Assembly (NCBI GenBank): GCA_016713885.1
Contig: JADJOF010000008.1
Span: 1-64,000 of the forward strand
Direction of reading: 5' to 3'
Length of the DNA: 64,000 nucleotides
From: Bdellovibrionales bacterium
GTDB lineage: Bacteria > Bdellovibrionota > Bdellovibrionia > Bdellovibrionales > JAMPXM01
The stretch's first letter is position 1, and the number at the start of each line of letters is the position of its first letter. A program made the translations under genes and the position numbers. The notes beneath the pieces were generated by a model that was not told the origin of the DNA, searched no databases, and saw only the letters and a program-made list of their open reading frames with translations. Positions 43,240-52,063 of the stretch are shown here, in pieces.

Positions 43240-44433
43240 TTAGTTTTCGGGAGAAAAGCGAAACGCCAGCTCAAACCGATGCTGATCAATGTTTCGACCT
43301 CGAGCATCTCTTTTGTCCCCAAAAATAGGAGGCGGAAAGCCCGCTTAAAGTCGCCGCGCAGCAGATAGAACTGCGCGCCAAAGGTCATCTCTTGCACCAA
43401 ATCAGCAGATGCCTGAGTGTCAGGATCCATCGCATCGTAACGCAAGAGCAGAGCGGTGCGATTGAGCGGTTCGTACGTCAGATCAAAACGAGCCATTCGA
43501 GAACGACGCGTCAGAATGTCTTGTTGAGTTTCACCAGCAATGGACTCGAACTCAACGGCCAATTGGCGCCCAGCGGCCGTGCCGCGTTCGCCCTCACCGA
43601 TCTCCCACTCCGAGCGAATATGAAAACCACCATAGCGGAGGCGGGCCGGTTTATCCGCATCAAGCTCTGTTGCCGTCGCCGTTGTTCCGGTTGGATGTGT
43701 CGACGAAACGGCCGTGCGGCCCTTGACCGCTTAAGCCCACACGAAGCTGGCCGCGGGTGCTTCGAATTTTATATTCAGTTCGGGCCGTTGCCCAAATCTC
43801 GCGATCGCGATCGTCGCCAGCCTCGCCGTTGTGAACAAGCCACGATGATTCAAAACCGCCGGCATCGACCTGATAGAAAAAGCCAAGGTCTCGCGCTGCT
43901 AAAATTCCCTGACGCATCACCAGCGGACGCACCCAATCGCGAGCGGACTCATCGCCCTCTTCTAAACCAAAAAGGACCGGTACAAGTCCAACACGAAAAC
44001 GTCCCCAATCACTCTCCAAACCCGCATAAGCATCAACAAGCGCCGGATCACTGCCACGCTCGTCGCCCGACAACGGCGCATAGCGCGTTGGTCGCGCGAC
44101 AAGACTGCGGGTGCCAATTGAAACCTGTGCTTCAAAACGACTCGAAAGATCAAGCGCTCCTTCCCAGCGTCCACCAAAACGGGCACCGGCGAGCTGAAAC
44201 TCACCGTTGCGCGGCTCCGAATATCGAAGACTCGTCTCCACCCACGGCGCAAGCCAACGTGGCTCTCCAAGCACTTCTGCTTGTGCCGAAAATGAGATTG
44301 CGAGAGCCAAAACCGCCCCGATCGCATGCAAGCTCGACGATCGTCGCGGAGGACGCGCTTGTGAAAACGCTCGCACCCGGAGCAAAAGAGGCAATCGCTG
44401 TACTTTGTGACGAAGCTTTAAAATCAGGACCAT
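43240..44433 (-). pseudogene. outer-membrane porin-like protein with two or more frameshifts
   Basis: Three frames join into about 380 residues. The first (44433-43660) has a possible signal (AIGAVLALAISFSAQAEVLG) and barrel strands (FEAQVSIGTRSLV, WLVHNGEAGDD, EYKIRSTRGQLRVGLSG). It stops at NGDGNRA; the next frame continues ELDADKPARLRYGGFHIRSEW and FDLTYEPLNRTALLLRYD. A missing G near 43318 then leads to FLGDKRDARGRNIDQHRFELAFRFSPEN. The block GRFRVGLVPVLFGLEEGDESARDW resembles porin-like proteins of related bacteria. The 5' end is uncertain: TTG near 44328 would fit the signal better. Confidence 0.55.
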
Positions 44434-44469
44434 CTAAAATGACATTAACGAGTGAGAATAGAAGCGTAA

Positions 44470-45876
44470 ATGGCGAATTTATCTCTTGAAACAAAACTAG
44501 CCGCACGCTTCCCCTCAATGCCGTTGATCACGGCGCTCGTTGCAGCGCTTGGCGTGACTCTCGGAAGCTCCAGTGCAGAGGCCGGCATTCCCGTCTATTT
44601 AAAACCCGAAAGTCGCTTCGCCTCTGGGCAATATGCTCGCCCATGGCTTGAGGCCCGCACCAAAGATATTCAGTTGCAGCGGTGGTTTCGAGTTTGGACA
44701 AAGACCGCTGATCGACGGACCGTTTACGGCTGGATTGCCGAAGATCATGTTTTAACGCAGCTGCGCCTCAGCTCAATTGCAAGACTCACTCGAAACGAGC
44801 CCGATCGCTCCGAACCTTCGCTCGATAGTCTTCGCGGAGGTCGCATCCCAAAAGGCGCACAAGTCATTATTCTTGAACGAAGTGGCTTTTGGTCACGAGT
44901 ACGCATTCTTGGAGAAAACGCACCCAATAAAGAGCTGAGCCGAGACTCCTGGATTCTCAATGAAGCCCTCGTTCGCGACCCCAACAATCAGGTCGAAAAA
45001 GCGTATGTGATCCAATCGACGCCGATCCGTCTACAGCCTAACCTCAAAGTGAAACCGATTGAAAGTTTCGATCCCCACCGCGAAGTGAATGTGGTGAGTG
45101 CCGATGGAGCTTGGCTCGAGGTTCAAATTGACGCTCGGCAAATGAGCCTCGGCCTCGATATCCAAACCGGTTGGATCGAAAGAAAAAATGTCTGGCTCAG
45201 TTCCGACTTGATCTCGACCGGCGGCGAAAATGTTCGGCCACTCTTTGCAGGCCTGGAGCTTCGAAGCGCCCCGCTCCCAGATGCCAACGTCGTCACACTG
45301 CTCTCTGGCACCGAAGCCCTTCACCTCCTTGGGAGTCAGTACCTCAAATGGGGGCAGGTTCGCGTTCCCAACCACGGCGCACTCTGGTGGCCCATCACCG
45401 ACGGTCACGAGGCTGATGCTGCCGCACCACCCATGACTCTTTCGACGCAGGAACTCGTCTCGCGCAGCCTCTTTGATCTTGCGGCAAGTCACTCTATTCC
45501 CGGATTTAAAATCGCCAGCGCAAAAGGTGTTTTTCAGACCACCGACGGCAAAACGTGGAAGAAAATTTCAAGCTTTGAAGAAAAGAACTTCCCCGTCGCA
45601 ATCACTGGATCATCGCCAGAAAAACTCGCGCTCTTTGTCGGCCCATTTCTCTCAACCGACCAGGGCAGAACCTTCAGTGAGTGGATTCGCTGGGATCGCC
45701 TGGTTCAATCCATTAAAACAAAAACCGGGCTCCCACCCAATCGTATGCGACTCTCGGCTCTTGAAATGATCGACGATTCGGGTCAGAAAATCAGACTGAC
45801 TCTTGATCTCGGGCGCGCCAAACCGGTTGTCGTCTCAACCAAAGATCGCGGCGCAAACTTTACGGTCGAACTCTAA
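44470..45876 (+). CDS. exported protein with SH3-like and BNR-like segments
   Basis: A 468-residue protein with a signal peptide (LITALVAALGVTLGSSSAEA). The first 270 residues hold repeats like bacterial SH3 domains (RTVYGWIAEDHVL, SGFWSRVRILG, SADGAWLEVQI, LKWGQVRVPNHG). Toward the end GVFQTTDGKTWKKI and STDQGRTFSEW look like Asp-box/BNR strands of a small propeller. Probably a periplasmic wall-binding or sensor protein. Its end overlaps the convergent plsC gene by 17 bases. Confidence 0.65.
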   Translation: MANLSLETKLAARFPSMPLITALVAALGVTLGSSSAEAGIPVYLKPESRFASGQYARPWLEARTKDIQLQRWFRVWTKTADRRTVYGWIAEDHVLTQLRLSSIARLTRNEPDRSEPSLDSLRGGRIPKGAQVIILERSGFWSRVRILGENAPNKELSRDSWILNEALVRDPNNQVEKAYVIQSTPIRLQPNLKVKPIESFDPHREVNVVSADGAWLEVQIDARQMSLGLDIQTGWIERKNVWLSSDLISTGGENVRPLFAGLELRSAPLPDANVVTLLSGTEALHLLGSQYLKWGQVRVPNHGALWWPITDGHEADAAAPPMTLSTQELVSRSLFDLAASHSIPGFKIASAKGVFQTTDGKTWKKISSFEEKNFPVAITGSSPEKLALFVGPFLSTDQGRTFSEWIRWDRLVQSIKTKTGLPPNRMRLSALEMIDDSGQKIRLTLDLGRAKPVVVSTKDRGANFTVEL

Positions 45877-46635
45877 TCGCTTCATAGCAGCCGACAATCG
45901 CAGCTCGCGTTCGATCGGTCAGATCCGTCACAACCTCTGTTGGCAGTTCATCACCAATAGCGGCAGGCTTTTGTAGAGCGCGAAGCGGTGGCAGAAATCG
46001 AATCTGAATCGTTGAGACCAACGCGTGAACGTTGGCAAAGGCATGCCCTTTTCCAAGGACGCGATCGGCACCCTCGATCACCACGGGCACAACCGGCACG
46101 TCGCTACTCGACGCAAAAATAAAAGGGCCACGCTTAAAGATTCCGATCTCGGGCTTCTCTTGACGCGTGCCCTCGGGCGCCAAGGCAAAAAGATTCCACG
46201 ATTCAAGCGCCCCGAAGCCTCGCGGTAAATTTTAAGTACCTCACGGCGATTGTTACGCGCAATTGGCAGGCATCCTGCCGCACGAACCGCCGGACCAAAA
46301 AACGGCAAAGAGAAAAGTTCGATCTTCGCTCCATAGCGAATTGTCCGCAAAACAGCACCGGTCAGCGCCGGGATATCAAAATTGCTCTGGTGATTGAATG
46401 CGAGGATCGCCCCGCCGTCAGTCGGCAAGTTCTCTGCTCCTTGCACATCCAGTCTCACTCCAAAAAAAATCAAAACCAGCCGCGACCAGCCCCACATGCA
46501 AAGTGTCGTGAGTCTTTCTTTACCAAGAGTACCGAACAGCATCGTCGGTCCACTCAAAACGATCGTCAACACCGCGACAAACACCATGCCCAGCACAGCG
46601 CGTGTATAGGTCAGCGGTGCAATCAAAAGTCGCAT
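45860..46635 (-). CDS. plsC: 1-acyl-glycerol-3-phosphate acyltransferase (frameshifted)
   Basis: Makes phosphatidic acid. Part 1 from ATG 46635 (MRLLIAPLTYTRAVLG) has membrane segments and FNHQSNFDIP, the NHx4D site, then PFFGPAVRAAGCLPIARNNR. Reading fails at SGRLNRGIF near 46210; one added G gives ALESWNLFALAPEGTR, where PEGTR is the acyl-glycerol phosphate site, then FKRGPFIFA. Corrected length is about 257. The start overlaps the upstream stop (TGATG). Confidence 0.82.
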
Positions 46636-47774
46636 CACAAAACCTCGTGTGCCGAGCCAAAAACGCGCTCGCGCGCCCGCTTGCGCTGCCGATCTTTGTA
46701 TTGATCGTGAGCTGTCGGTCCTGTCTGTGTCGACCGCCATGTTTCAACGTCCATAATTTGAATTTCAAAAGGATAAAAGAAGCGAAACGAACGCTTCATC
46801 TCCCCTTCGCCAACAGGAACCGTGATCAATTTTCGATTGATGAATTTGATGAAACGATGATCGGGTCCAGAGAACTGGTTGAGTTTCCCTAGGTACTCCG
46901 CTCGCGTCGAAGACTCTTCAAAACTCTTCTTGAGCCACTCATTGATCATTTCATCCGACATCGAGCCCGCGCCCGCCTGCGAGTGTTCAAGCTCGTCCAT
47001 CGCCTCAAAAAACAAATTAAGGGGATAGAGCGTGTTGGCGCTCTGGTCGGGAATAATGTGTGGATAGCTGACGATGTGCGAGTCGATTAAGAATCGCACC
47101 ACGCGAAACGAATCAAAAACGCTGTGTGTGACAAAGCGAACACCGAGCTTATCGAGAAGTGTCAGCGCCACCCGCTCCGGTCGCGCCAAGAGTTTAATCA
47201 CCGATGAGACGGTCGTCTTAAATGGCTTCACTTCAAACCGCTCAAGAGGAATGCGAACCTCGTCACCGACCCACGTCGTTTGCCCGGCGCGAACAATGAC
47301 GGACTCGAGCGGCTTTAAAATCTGCCCCTGAATCTCGTCTCGAAAGGCAGAAAATAGATCGTTTCGCAAATGCACATAGACGTGCATCACTCGCAGGATC
47401 GAACACGCCCATCTCTGCAAATGCGCCGTTCCCGGCTCTCGCGATGAGGCGTAGACAAGAAGGTCGGAAATATCCTCAAGCTTCGTCGGTTCTGAAAGTT
47501 CAAGCGGAATATCTTCGCCACTCTCAAGCAGCTGTTCGCGAATCATTGCCAGAGCACGATTGTAAGTCGCCCAAAGCTCCTCAAGGTCGGCCTTGTTCGT
47601 CGGCTCATAACCATAAGCGCGGATAAACTCGTAGGCCTCGGCGCGGCTATGAACTTCGAGGCGAGGAATATCGAGTACCGATCGGCCGCCAACTGCGCAA
47701 TCCAATGACTGACGCGAAAACGCAAATGGCGAATGAGAGGCGGGCGACGACTGAGGAACCTTTGGATCTGGCAT
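46635..47774 (-). CDS. conserved hypothetical protein, possibly of a Bdellovibrio/Myxococcus family
   Basis: About 379 residues from ATG 47774; the frame to 47906 begins with an unlikely Cys-rich stretch. The protein is mostly helical and soluble, with segments such as RAEAYEFIRAYGYEPTN, LRVMHVYVHLRNDLF, FVTHSVFDSFRVVRFL and HIIPDQSANTLYP. It reminds me of a family of predicted cytosolic proteins conserved in predatory deltaproteobacteria, but I cannot name a function. Coupled to plsC downstream and close behind the patatin gene. Confidence 0.55.
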   Translation of the reverse strand: MPDPKVPQSSPASHSPFAFSRQSLDCAVGGRSVLDIPRLEVHSRAEAYEFIRAYGYEPTNKADLEELWATYNRALAMIREQLLESGEDIPLELSEPTKLEDISDLLVYASSREPGTAHLQRWACSILRVMHVYVHLRNDLFSAFRDEIQGQILKPLESVIVRAGQTTWVGDEVRIPLERFEVKPFKTTVSSVIKLLARPERVALTLLDKLGVRFVTHSVFDSFRVVRFLIDSHIVSYPHIIPDQSANTLYPLNLFFEAMDELEHSQAGAGSMSDEMINEWLKKSFEESSTRAEYLGKLNQFSGPDHRFIKFINRKLITVPVGEGEMKRSFRFFYPFEIQIMDVETWRSTQTGPTAHDQYKDRQRKRARERVFGSAHEVL

Positions 47775-47863
47775 TTCACCGTGATCATCAAAGTGTGACC
47801 CGATACAGGCAAGCCAAGACTTCGCCCTGCTGCATTGCACAGCATAATGAGCGCTGAAACACG

Positions 47864-49927
47864 CTAAAAGTAAAACTGCAGGCCAAACCCTGGAAGCAGT
47901 TGCCACGGAACTTGTTTGTCGTTTTGAAACGGCATAGCCTCAAACATGAGCTGTAAGCGAAGACGCTCAAAGAGGGTGAGCGAAAATCCCGTCCTCAAAA
48001 CCGTGCCCCGACGGCGAAGTGGCGCCAAGCGCTCAGTCTGACAAATTCCATCGCCCGACGTTTCAGCAAATTTGTAGCCACCACCGAGCTGAAAACGCGT
48101 TTGAATGTAACTCGAAGCGAGGTCGCGAGGCTCCCACTCAACGCCCGCAAATGGCGTCAGCACCGCGCGGCCACCATCAGGCCCAAGCCAGGCCGAGAGG
48201 TTCTCTATACCAAGACCAAAATTCCACCGCGTGCGGACAGTGCCTTGATCGTCCAGCAAGGTCGACGTTTCCGCTGTCGCCTGCGGACCGAGCGTCATCG
48301 AAAAATCGCGCTCGACAGGAAGTGCTTCGATGACGTTGAGTGCGAGTGGACCGGCCGTCCGAAAAATAAACGCATCGGTCGTCGACTGCGACTCCGCAAG
48401 ATGAGAGACGGCTTTGATCGCCTCAGTCTTGATCCGCGCTGGAGCTCGCCACGCCTCTTCCCCACTCAAGCCAAGATCTCGATACTCATAGCGTTCTTTC
48501 GCAAGCCACCCCGCCAAAACCGAAAAATCCGTTCGTTTTTCGCGAAGCCGTGACGCCGCCAATCGCGCAAGGAGAACAAAACTCTTATCCGTCATGCCTG
48601 CACACGTGCTCTTTCCGTGATCTTGCGCCGGCGAACGTAAAACCTGATCAAGACAGGCAAGCCTTTTCGCATCGTCAGAAGCCAAGTCAAATTCGGGAAG
48701 GCGCATCTCTTGACCGACAGCCACTGCGCCCCGTCGCAAATTTTCTTTAAGCGACGTCGTAAAGTATTCACGCGCCTCCCAAAGACCGAGGTAGAAATCA
48801 AAAGAACGAAAATCGCGTTCGAAAAAACCGAAAAATCCGAGCAGCGAGTCCCCCATCCGCGGCACGCTGTTCTTGGGTGCTGCGATCTGTGCCTCCAGCA
48901 TCGGCGCTTGCTCGAGAAGTGCGGCTGAATCCTGATTTCGTGAGGGACCAAAGAGACCGTCAAAGACGCTCGGCAAAACTGAAAAGGCCCGTGAATCGGC
49001 CGCTCCGCGCTTTGATTCATCTCGCACATAGGTCACAGCGCTCAGGTCAGAATAAAAATACAAGAGACGGTTGCCAACGCGACTCTCTCCTCCCGAACCT
49101 GGAATCTCACGCCACATCAATCGACCACATGAATCATCTATAAGCCCCATCCGAGAAATCTTTTCTGCAAATGCGAGTGGCTTGTTGTCGAAGATCCCTC
49201 CGTCAGCAAAAGCGGCTTTCTCCAAATCGTCCTTTGGACACTGAAACGGTAAATCAAGATGCGACCACCGCTCGGAATTGCCAGCGACACAGGTTTGAAG
49301 ATCCGCCGGTTGAAATGCGACAGGAAAAGCAGAGCTCGCAAACAGCACCTGTTTGAGCGTTTGAAAGTTCTGCGCGTCGTTTCCCGGCTCAAGATCGACA
49401 AGCATTGGCTTAGGAAACAGCGCCGGATTCACATAGTTGGTAAGCCTGGGCGGCCGCCCCGGCCCCTGACCCCGCACTCGAAGCGTCACTTTTTCTCCCC
49501 GACGCGAAAACCCAATGTTCGACATGTCTCTGAGCGGCTCAACGCGTGTCACCGAAAAACCAAGAACCACATCGCACGAATGCGAAAGTCCCACGTTCCA
49601 TTTCGCCTCAAGCTCGCTCGTGATCCCGTCAAACGCCTTCCGCGAAAGAAGCGCGCCACTCTCACCATTCAATGGCAAAAGCTCTTTGGCTTTGAACCCA
49701 ACCCACATTTTGTAAAAGGCGCTTTGCGAAGGACGTCGATCTTCACCGCCGCATACAGAGAGCAGCGCAAGTAACGCATTGAGCGCTCCTGCCGATGAGC
49801 CAGTCATCAATCGCGTTTGAAGAAGCATCGGATTTTCGCGAAGCACGAGACTCGAATAGTAGAGTGAGCCCGCTTGATACGCGCCAAGAGAAACACCACC
49901 GCTCAACGTGAGCGCCACCGGAATCAC
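47864..49927 (-). CDS. patatin-like phospholipase with C-terminal beta-barrel
   Basis: A 687-residue protein. Patatin parts: GGVSLGAYQAG (10-20, oxyanion hole), GSSAG (43-47, nucleophile Ser45) and FADGGIFDN with the catalytic Asp of the dyad. From about residue 520 the sequence turns into alternating strands (TRWNFGLGIENLSAWLG, LTPFAGVEWEPRDL, VLRTGFSLTLFERLRLQLMFE) and ends FGLQFYF, a barrel signal. It resembles PlpD-like type V autotransporters, but no POTRA domain is evident. No signal peptide is visible from the GTG start at 49927, and no better start was found upstream. Confidence 0.8.
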   Translation of the reverse strand: MIPVALTLSGGVSLGAYQAGSLYYSSLVLRENPMLLQTRLMTGSSAGALNALLALLSVCGGEDRRPSQSAFYKMWVGFKAKELLPLNGESGALLSRKAFDGITSELEAKWNVGLSHSCDVVLGFSVTRVEPLRDMSNIGFSRRGEKVTLRVRGQGPGRPPRLTNYVNPALFPKPMLVDLEPGNDAQNFQTLKQVLFASSAFPVAFQPADLQTCVAGNSERWSHLDLPFQCPKDDLEKAAFADGGIFDNKPLAFAEKISRMGLIDDSCGRLMWREIPGSGGESRVGNRLLYFYSDLSAVTYVRDESKRGAADSRAFSVLPSVFDGLFGPSRNQDSAALLEQAPMLEAQIAAPKNSVPRMGDSLLGFFGFFERDFRSFDFYLGLWEAREYFTTSLKENLRRGAVAVGQEMRLPEFDLASDDAKRLACLDQVLRSPAQDHGKSTCAGMTDKSFVLLARLAASRLREKRTDFSVLAGWLAKERYEYRDLGLSGEEAWRAPARIKTEAIKAVSHLAESQSTTDAFIFRTAGPLALNVIEALPVERDFSMTLGPQATAETSTLLDDQGTVRTRWNFGLGIENLSAWLGPDGGRAVLTPFAGVEWEPRDLASSYIQTRFQLGGGYKFAETSGDGICQTERLAPLRRRGTVLRTGFSLTLFERLRLQLMFEAMPFQNDKQVPWQLLPGFGLQFYF

Positions 49928-50016
49928 CGACCGCGAGTTCTCGCACAGCGGCTCCTGCCCGATTGCCTCTTTGGATGCACTGTGCCATAACGCCTCTCAC
50001 AAGGGAGATGACACAT

Positions 50017-50718
50017 ATGAAACACCTTCTCACGCTTCGGAGCCTGCTTGCCGCCCTCATCACCATTGTGACCTCTGGCGCTTTCTCATCGCCAGCCTCT
50101 GCCGATGACCAGGTCAGCTCTCTGCTTTTCACCTGTAACCTCAGCTTCAAAGCCACCGGCAAGTCGATCTACGTCGGCGTCGGCTACACCGATGTTGAGG
50201 GCTCAGGAACAATCTCATGCTACGATCTTTTGACCGGAGCCACTCAACACCTCCCCGTCAAAGTGAAGGCCAGAGGCCCAGGCGCTGGCCTTGGCGTCAC
50301 AGGACTTGTACTTTCGGGCGCCGCAACCGGCGTCGGCGTGACAAAAGGACCTGAGAACCTCTTGGGACGCTACGGTATGATCCGCGGCAATGCCGCCGTT
50401 GGCGTTGGCGCCGCTGGTGGTGTTGCACTTCGCCTCAGCAATGGCTCGGTGACAGTTGATGTGAGCCTTGAAGCCCAAAGCGGTCTCGGTGCTGGCGTTG
50501 ATTTGCTCTGGATCGATATTGAGAGCGACGGCGCGATCCGCACCGAGGCGGCAAAAATCGCAACCCCGCCGGTGATCGCCGCTCCGGCCGCGCAACAACA
50601 ACCGATCCGCGTGAGCGCTCCCAAGACCATCTATCTCCCCTAAGGCCAGCCGCTTCAGATCATCGACAGTCAGGGCCGTTTGCTGCAAACGATCTATCTC
50701 AAACCCGCTCGTCCCTAA
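50017..50718 (+). CDS. exported Gly-rich protein with an in-frame TAA near its end
   Basis: From ATG 50017 (GGGAG site): signal peptide LLAALITIVTSGAFSSPASA, then a compact Gly/Val-rich domain (YVGVGYTDVEGSGTISCYD, GVTGLVLSGAATGVGV, NAAVGVGAAGGVALRLSNG) that could be a beta-structured periplasmic protein. Translation stops at TAA 50641-50643 (207 residues from this start). The same frame stays open as GQPLQIIDSQGRLLQTIYL to TAA 50716-50718, and a strong terminator begins five bases after that second stop. The longer product is thus probably the natural one. Not a family I recognise. Confidence 0.6.
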
Positions 50719-50722
50719 AAGA

Positions 50723-50754
50723 AAAACACCTTTCGACAACCGAAAGGTGTTTTC
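50723..50754. terminator. strong rho-independent terminator, probably bidirectional
   Basis: A 13-pair stem (50723-50735 with 50741-50753) contains ACACCTTTCG and its complement around loop ACAAC, with A's before and T's after. It works for the plus-strand gene ending at 50718 and, from the other side, for the minus-strand lipoprotein gene at 50788. Confidence 0.85.
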
Positions 50755-50787
50755 ATACTGATGGTCGACGACCTGACATTCACGCCC

Positions 50788-51456
50788 TCACTGGCAGCGA
50801 AAGAACTCACATGTTGGAACAGCGAAGTCGCCAAGAACTCCGGCCGCTCCAGGGCTTGAGCCATCGTAGCGAATGCGGTTGTCATAGCTGATTGTTCCGC
50901 GGAAGTACTTCGAATCGAAACTACCACTTAAAGTCACAGAGCCCGTTGGACCGGTGAACGTCAGATTTCTGATCGTGTTGCCTGAAATCGTACCCGATGC
51001 TTGGTTATAGTCAAAACTGAAGGCTTCAACCTTTTTTCCGTCCTGAGCGATGCGGCCTGTGTACTCATCAACAACTGCGATCACCAATGCCGAATCCGAA
51101 CGAATGTTCATCTGCGTGCTCGAATTGACATTGAGAACTCCAGACTGAAGCTCCACTTTGCCCGCGAGAAATACACCCGTTCCATTGGCTTCGGCCGATA
51201 CAAATCCGACGTAGTCAGCAGAAGCCTTCGAGTCGACAAGACCAACCACAGCCTCTTGAAAGAGATCTTGATTGCCCGGTGAAAACACCCAGCCGTTGAG
51301 CGTTCGACCATTTGCAAGCGTCGCTGCTCCAGCAGGAGATACACCTCGACCTGACGTGGTGATCGGCGTCGCACCTTCCTGTTTTGTACATCCACCGAGA
51401 ACGGCGAGAGCAAAGGCAGCGACTGTGATTTGGCGAACAAGCTTGGTGAGTTCCAT
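50788..51456 (-). CDS. lipoprotein of unknown function
   Basis: From ATG 51456 (GAGGAGG site), 222 residues. A lipoprotein signal (VAAFALAVLGGC, lipobox LGGC) is followed by a Ser/Thr/Gly-rich region and beta-rich sequence (KVEAFSFDYNQASGTISG, VTLSGSFDSKYFRGTISY). The C-terminus has two Cys (TCEFFRC). Probably an envelope protein displayed in the periplasm or on the surface. No family recognised. The 170-base gap upstream to 51627 holds no gene. Confidence 0.7.
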   Translation of the reverse strand: MELTKLVRQITVAAFALAVLGGCTKQEGATPITTSGRGVSPAGAATLANGRTLNGWVFSPGNQDLFQEAVVGLVDSKASADYVGFVSAEANGTGVFLAGKVELQSGVLNVNSSTQMNIRSDSALVIAVVDEYTGRIAQDGKKVEAFSFDYNQASGTISGNTIRNLTFTGPTGSVTLSGSFDSKYFRGTISYDNRIRYDGSSPGAAGVLGDFAVPTCEFFRCQ

Positions 51457-51627
51457 GGGAACCTCCTCTTCAATTAAGAGGTAGGGCAAGCTTCGGGCCA
51501 GCTCTTCTCAAAGAAAAAGGCCACGCAGGAACTCACTCAATCGCACAAGACCACGGCTGCCGCTCCTAGCCTACAGCTGTCAAAAGCTTATTCAGCACAG
51601 TCTCAAAATGAGACGACAGTCAGCCCG

Positions 51628-52002
51628 TTAAACTCGACCCTGACTTTTCAGGCTTGCGACCTCATCGTCGGTGAAAACACGAGAACGCGTGAGAAAGCGA
51701 AGGCCTTCGGATCCCTCTAGGGAAAACATCCCGCCACGACCCGAAACAACGTCGATGATCAATTGCGTGTGCTTCCAATACTCGAATTGGGGTTTGCTGA
51801 TATAGAAGGGCATGTCGCCGATGTACCCCAGCAGCTGATCCTGGTCGCCAACCATTAGCTCTCCCTGCGTATAACACATCGGCGCACTGCCATCGCAACA
51901 ACCGCCCGATTGATGAAACATCACCGGACCGTGCTTTTCGACGAGCCTCTTGATCAACGCAATCGCTTGGTCTGTGGCCGTCACCTGCTGAAGCTTTTCC
52001 AT
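51628..52002 (-). CDS. DUF779 protein paired with aldehyde dehydrogenase
   Basis: About 124 residues from ATG 52002. FHQSGGCCDGSAPMCY is the signature Cys-rich block of DUF779, and DMPFYISKPQFEYWKHTQLIIDV follows (quoted in part). DUF779 genes are regularly found next to AldB/ExaC aldehyde dehydrogenases. The role is unknown; a metal- or redox-related helper is often suggested. It lies 61 bases after the dehydrogenase gene on the same strand. Confidence 0.9.
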   Translation of the reverse strand: MEKLQQVTATDQAIALIKRLVEKHGPVMFHQSGGCCDGSAPMCYTQGELMVGDQDQLLGYIGDMPFYISKPQFEYWKHTQLIIDVVSGRGGMFSLEGSEGLRFLTRSRVFTDDEVASLKSQGRV

Positions 52003-52063
52003 TTTTATATTCGGGGCCAAACTGTTCAGTCTTAGCCCCGATCCTAACGACAATATGGACGTT

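Noticed and set aside
38219..51613. Two similar small inverted repeats, TCTCAA/TTGAGA at 38219 and TCTCA/TGAGA at 51601
   Set aside because: Short, differently spaced and not at comparable gene positions; chance is sufficient.
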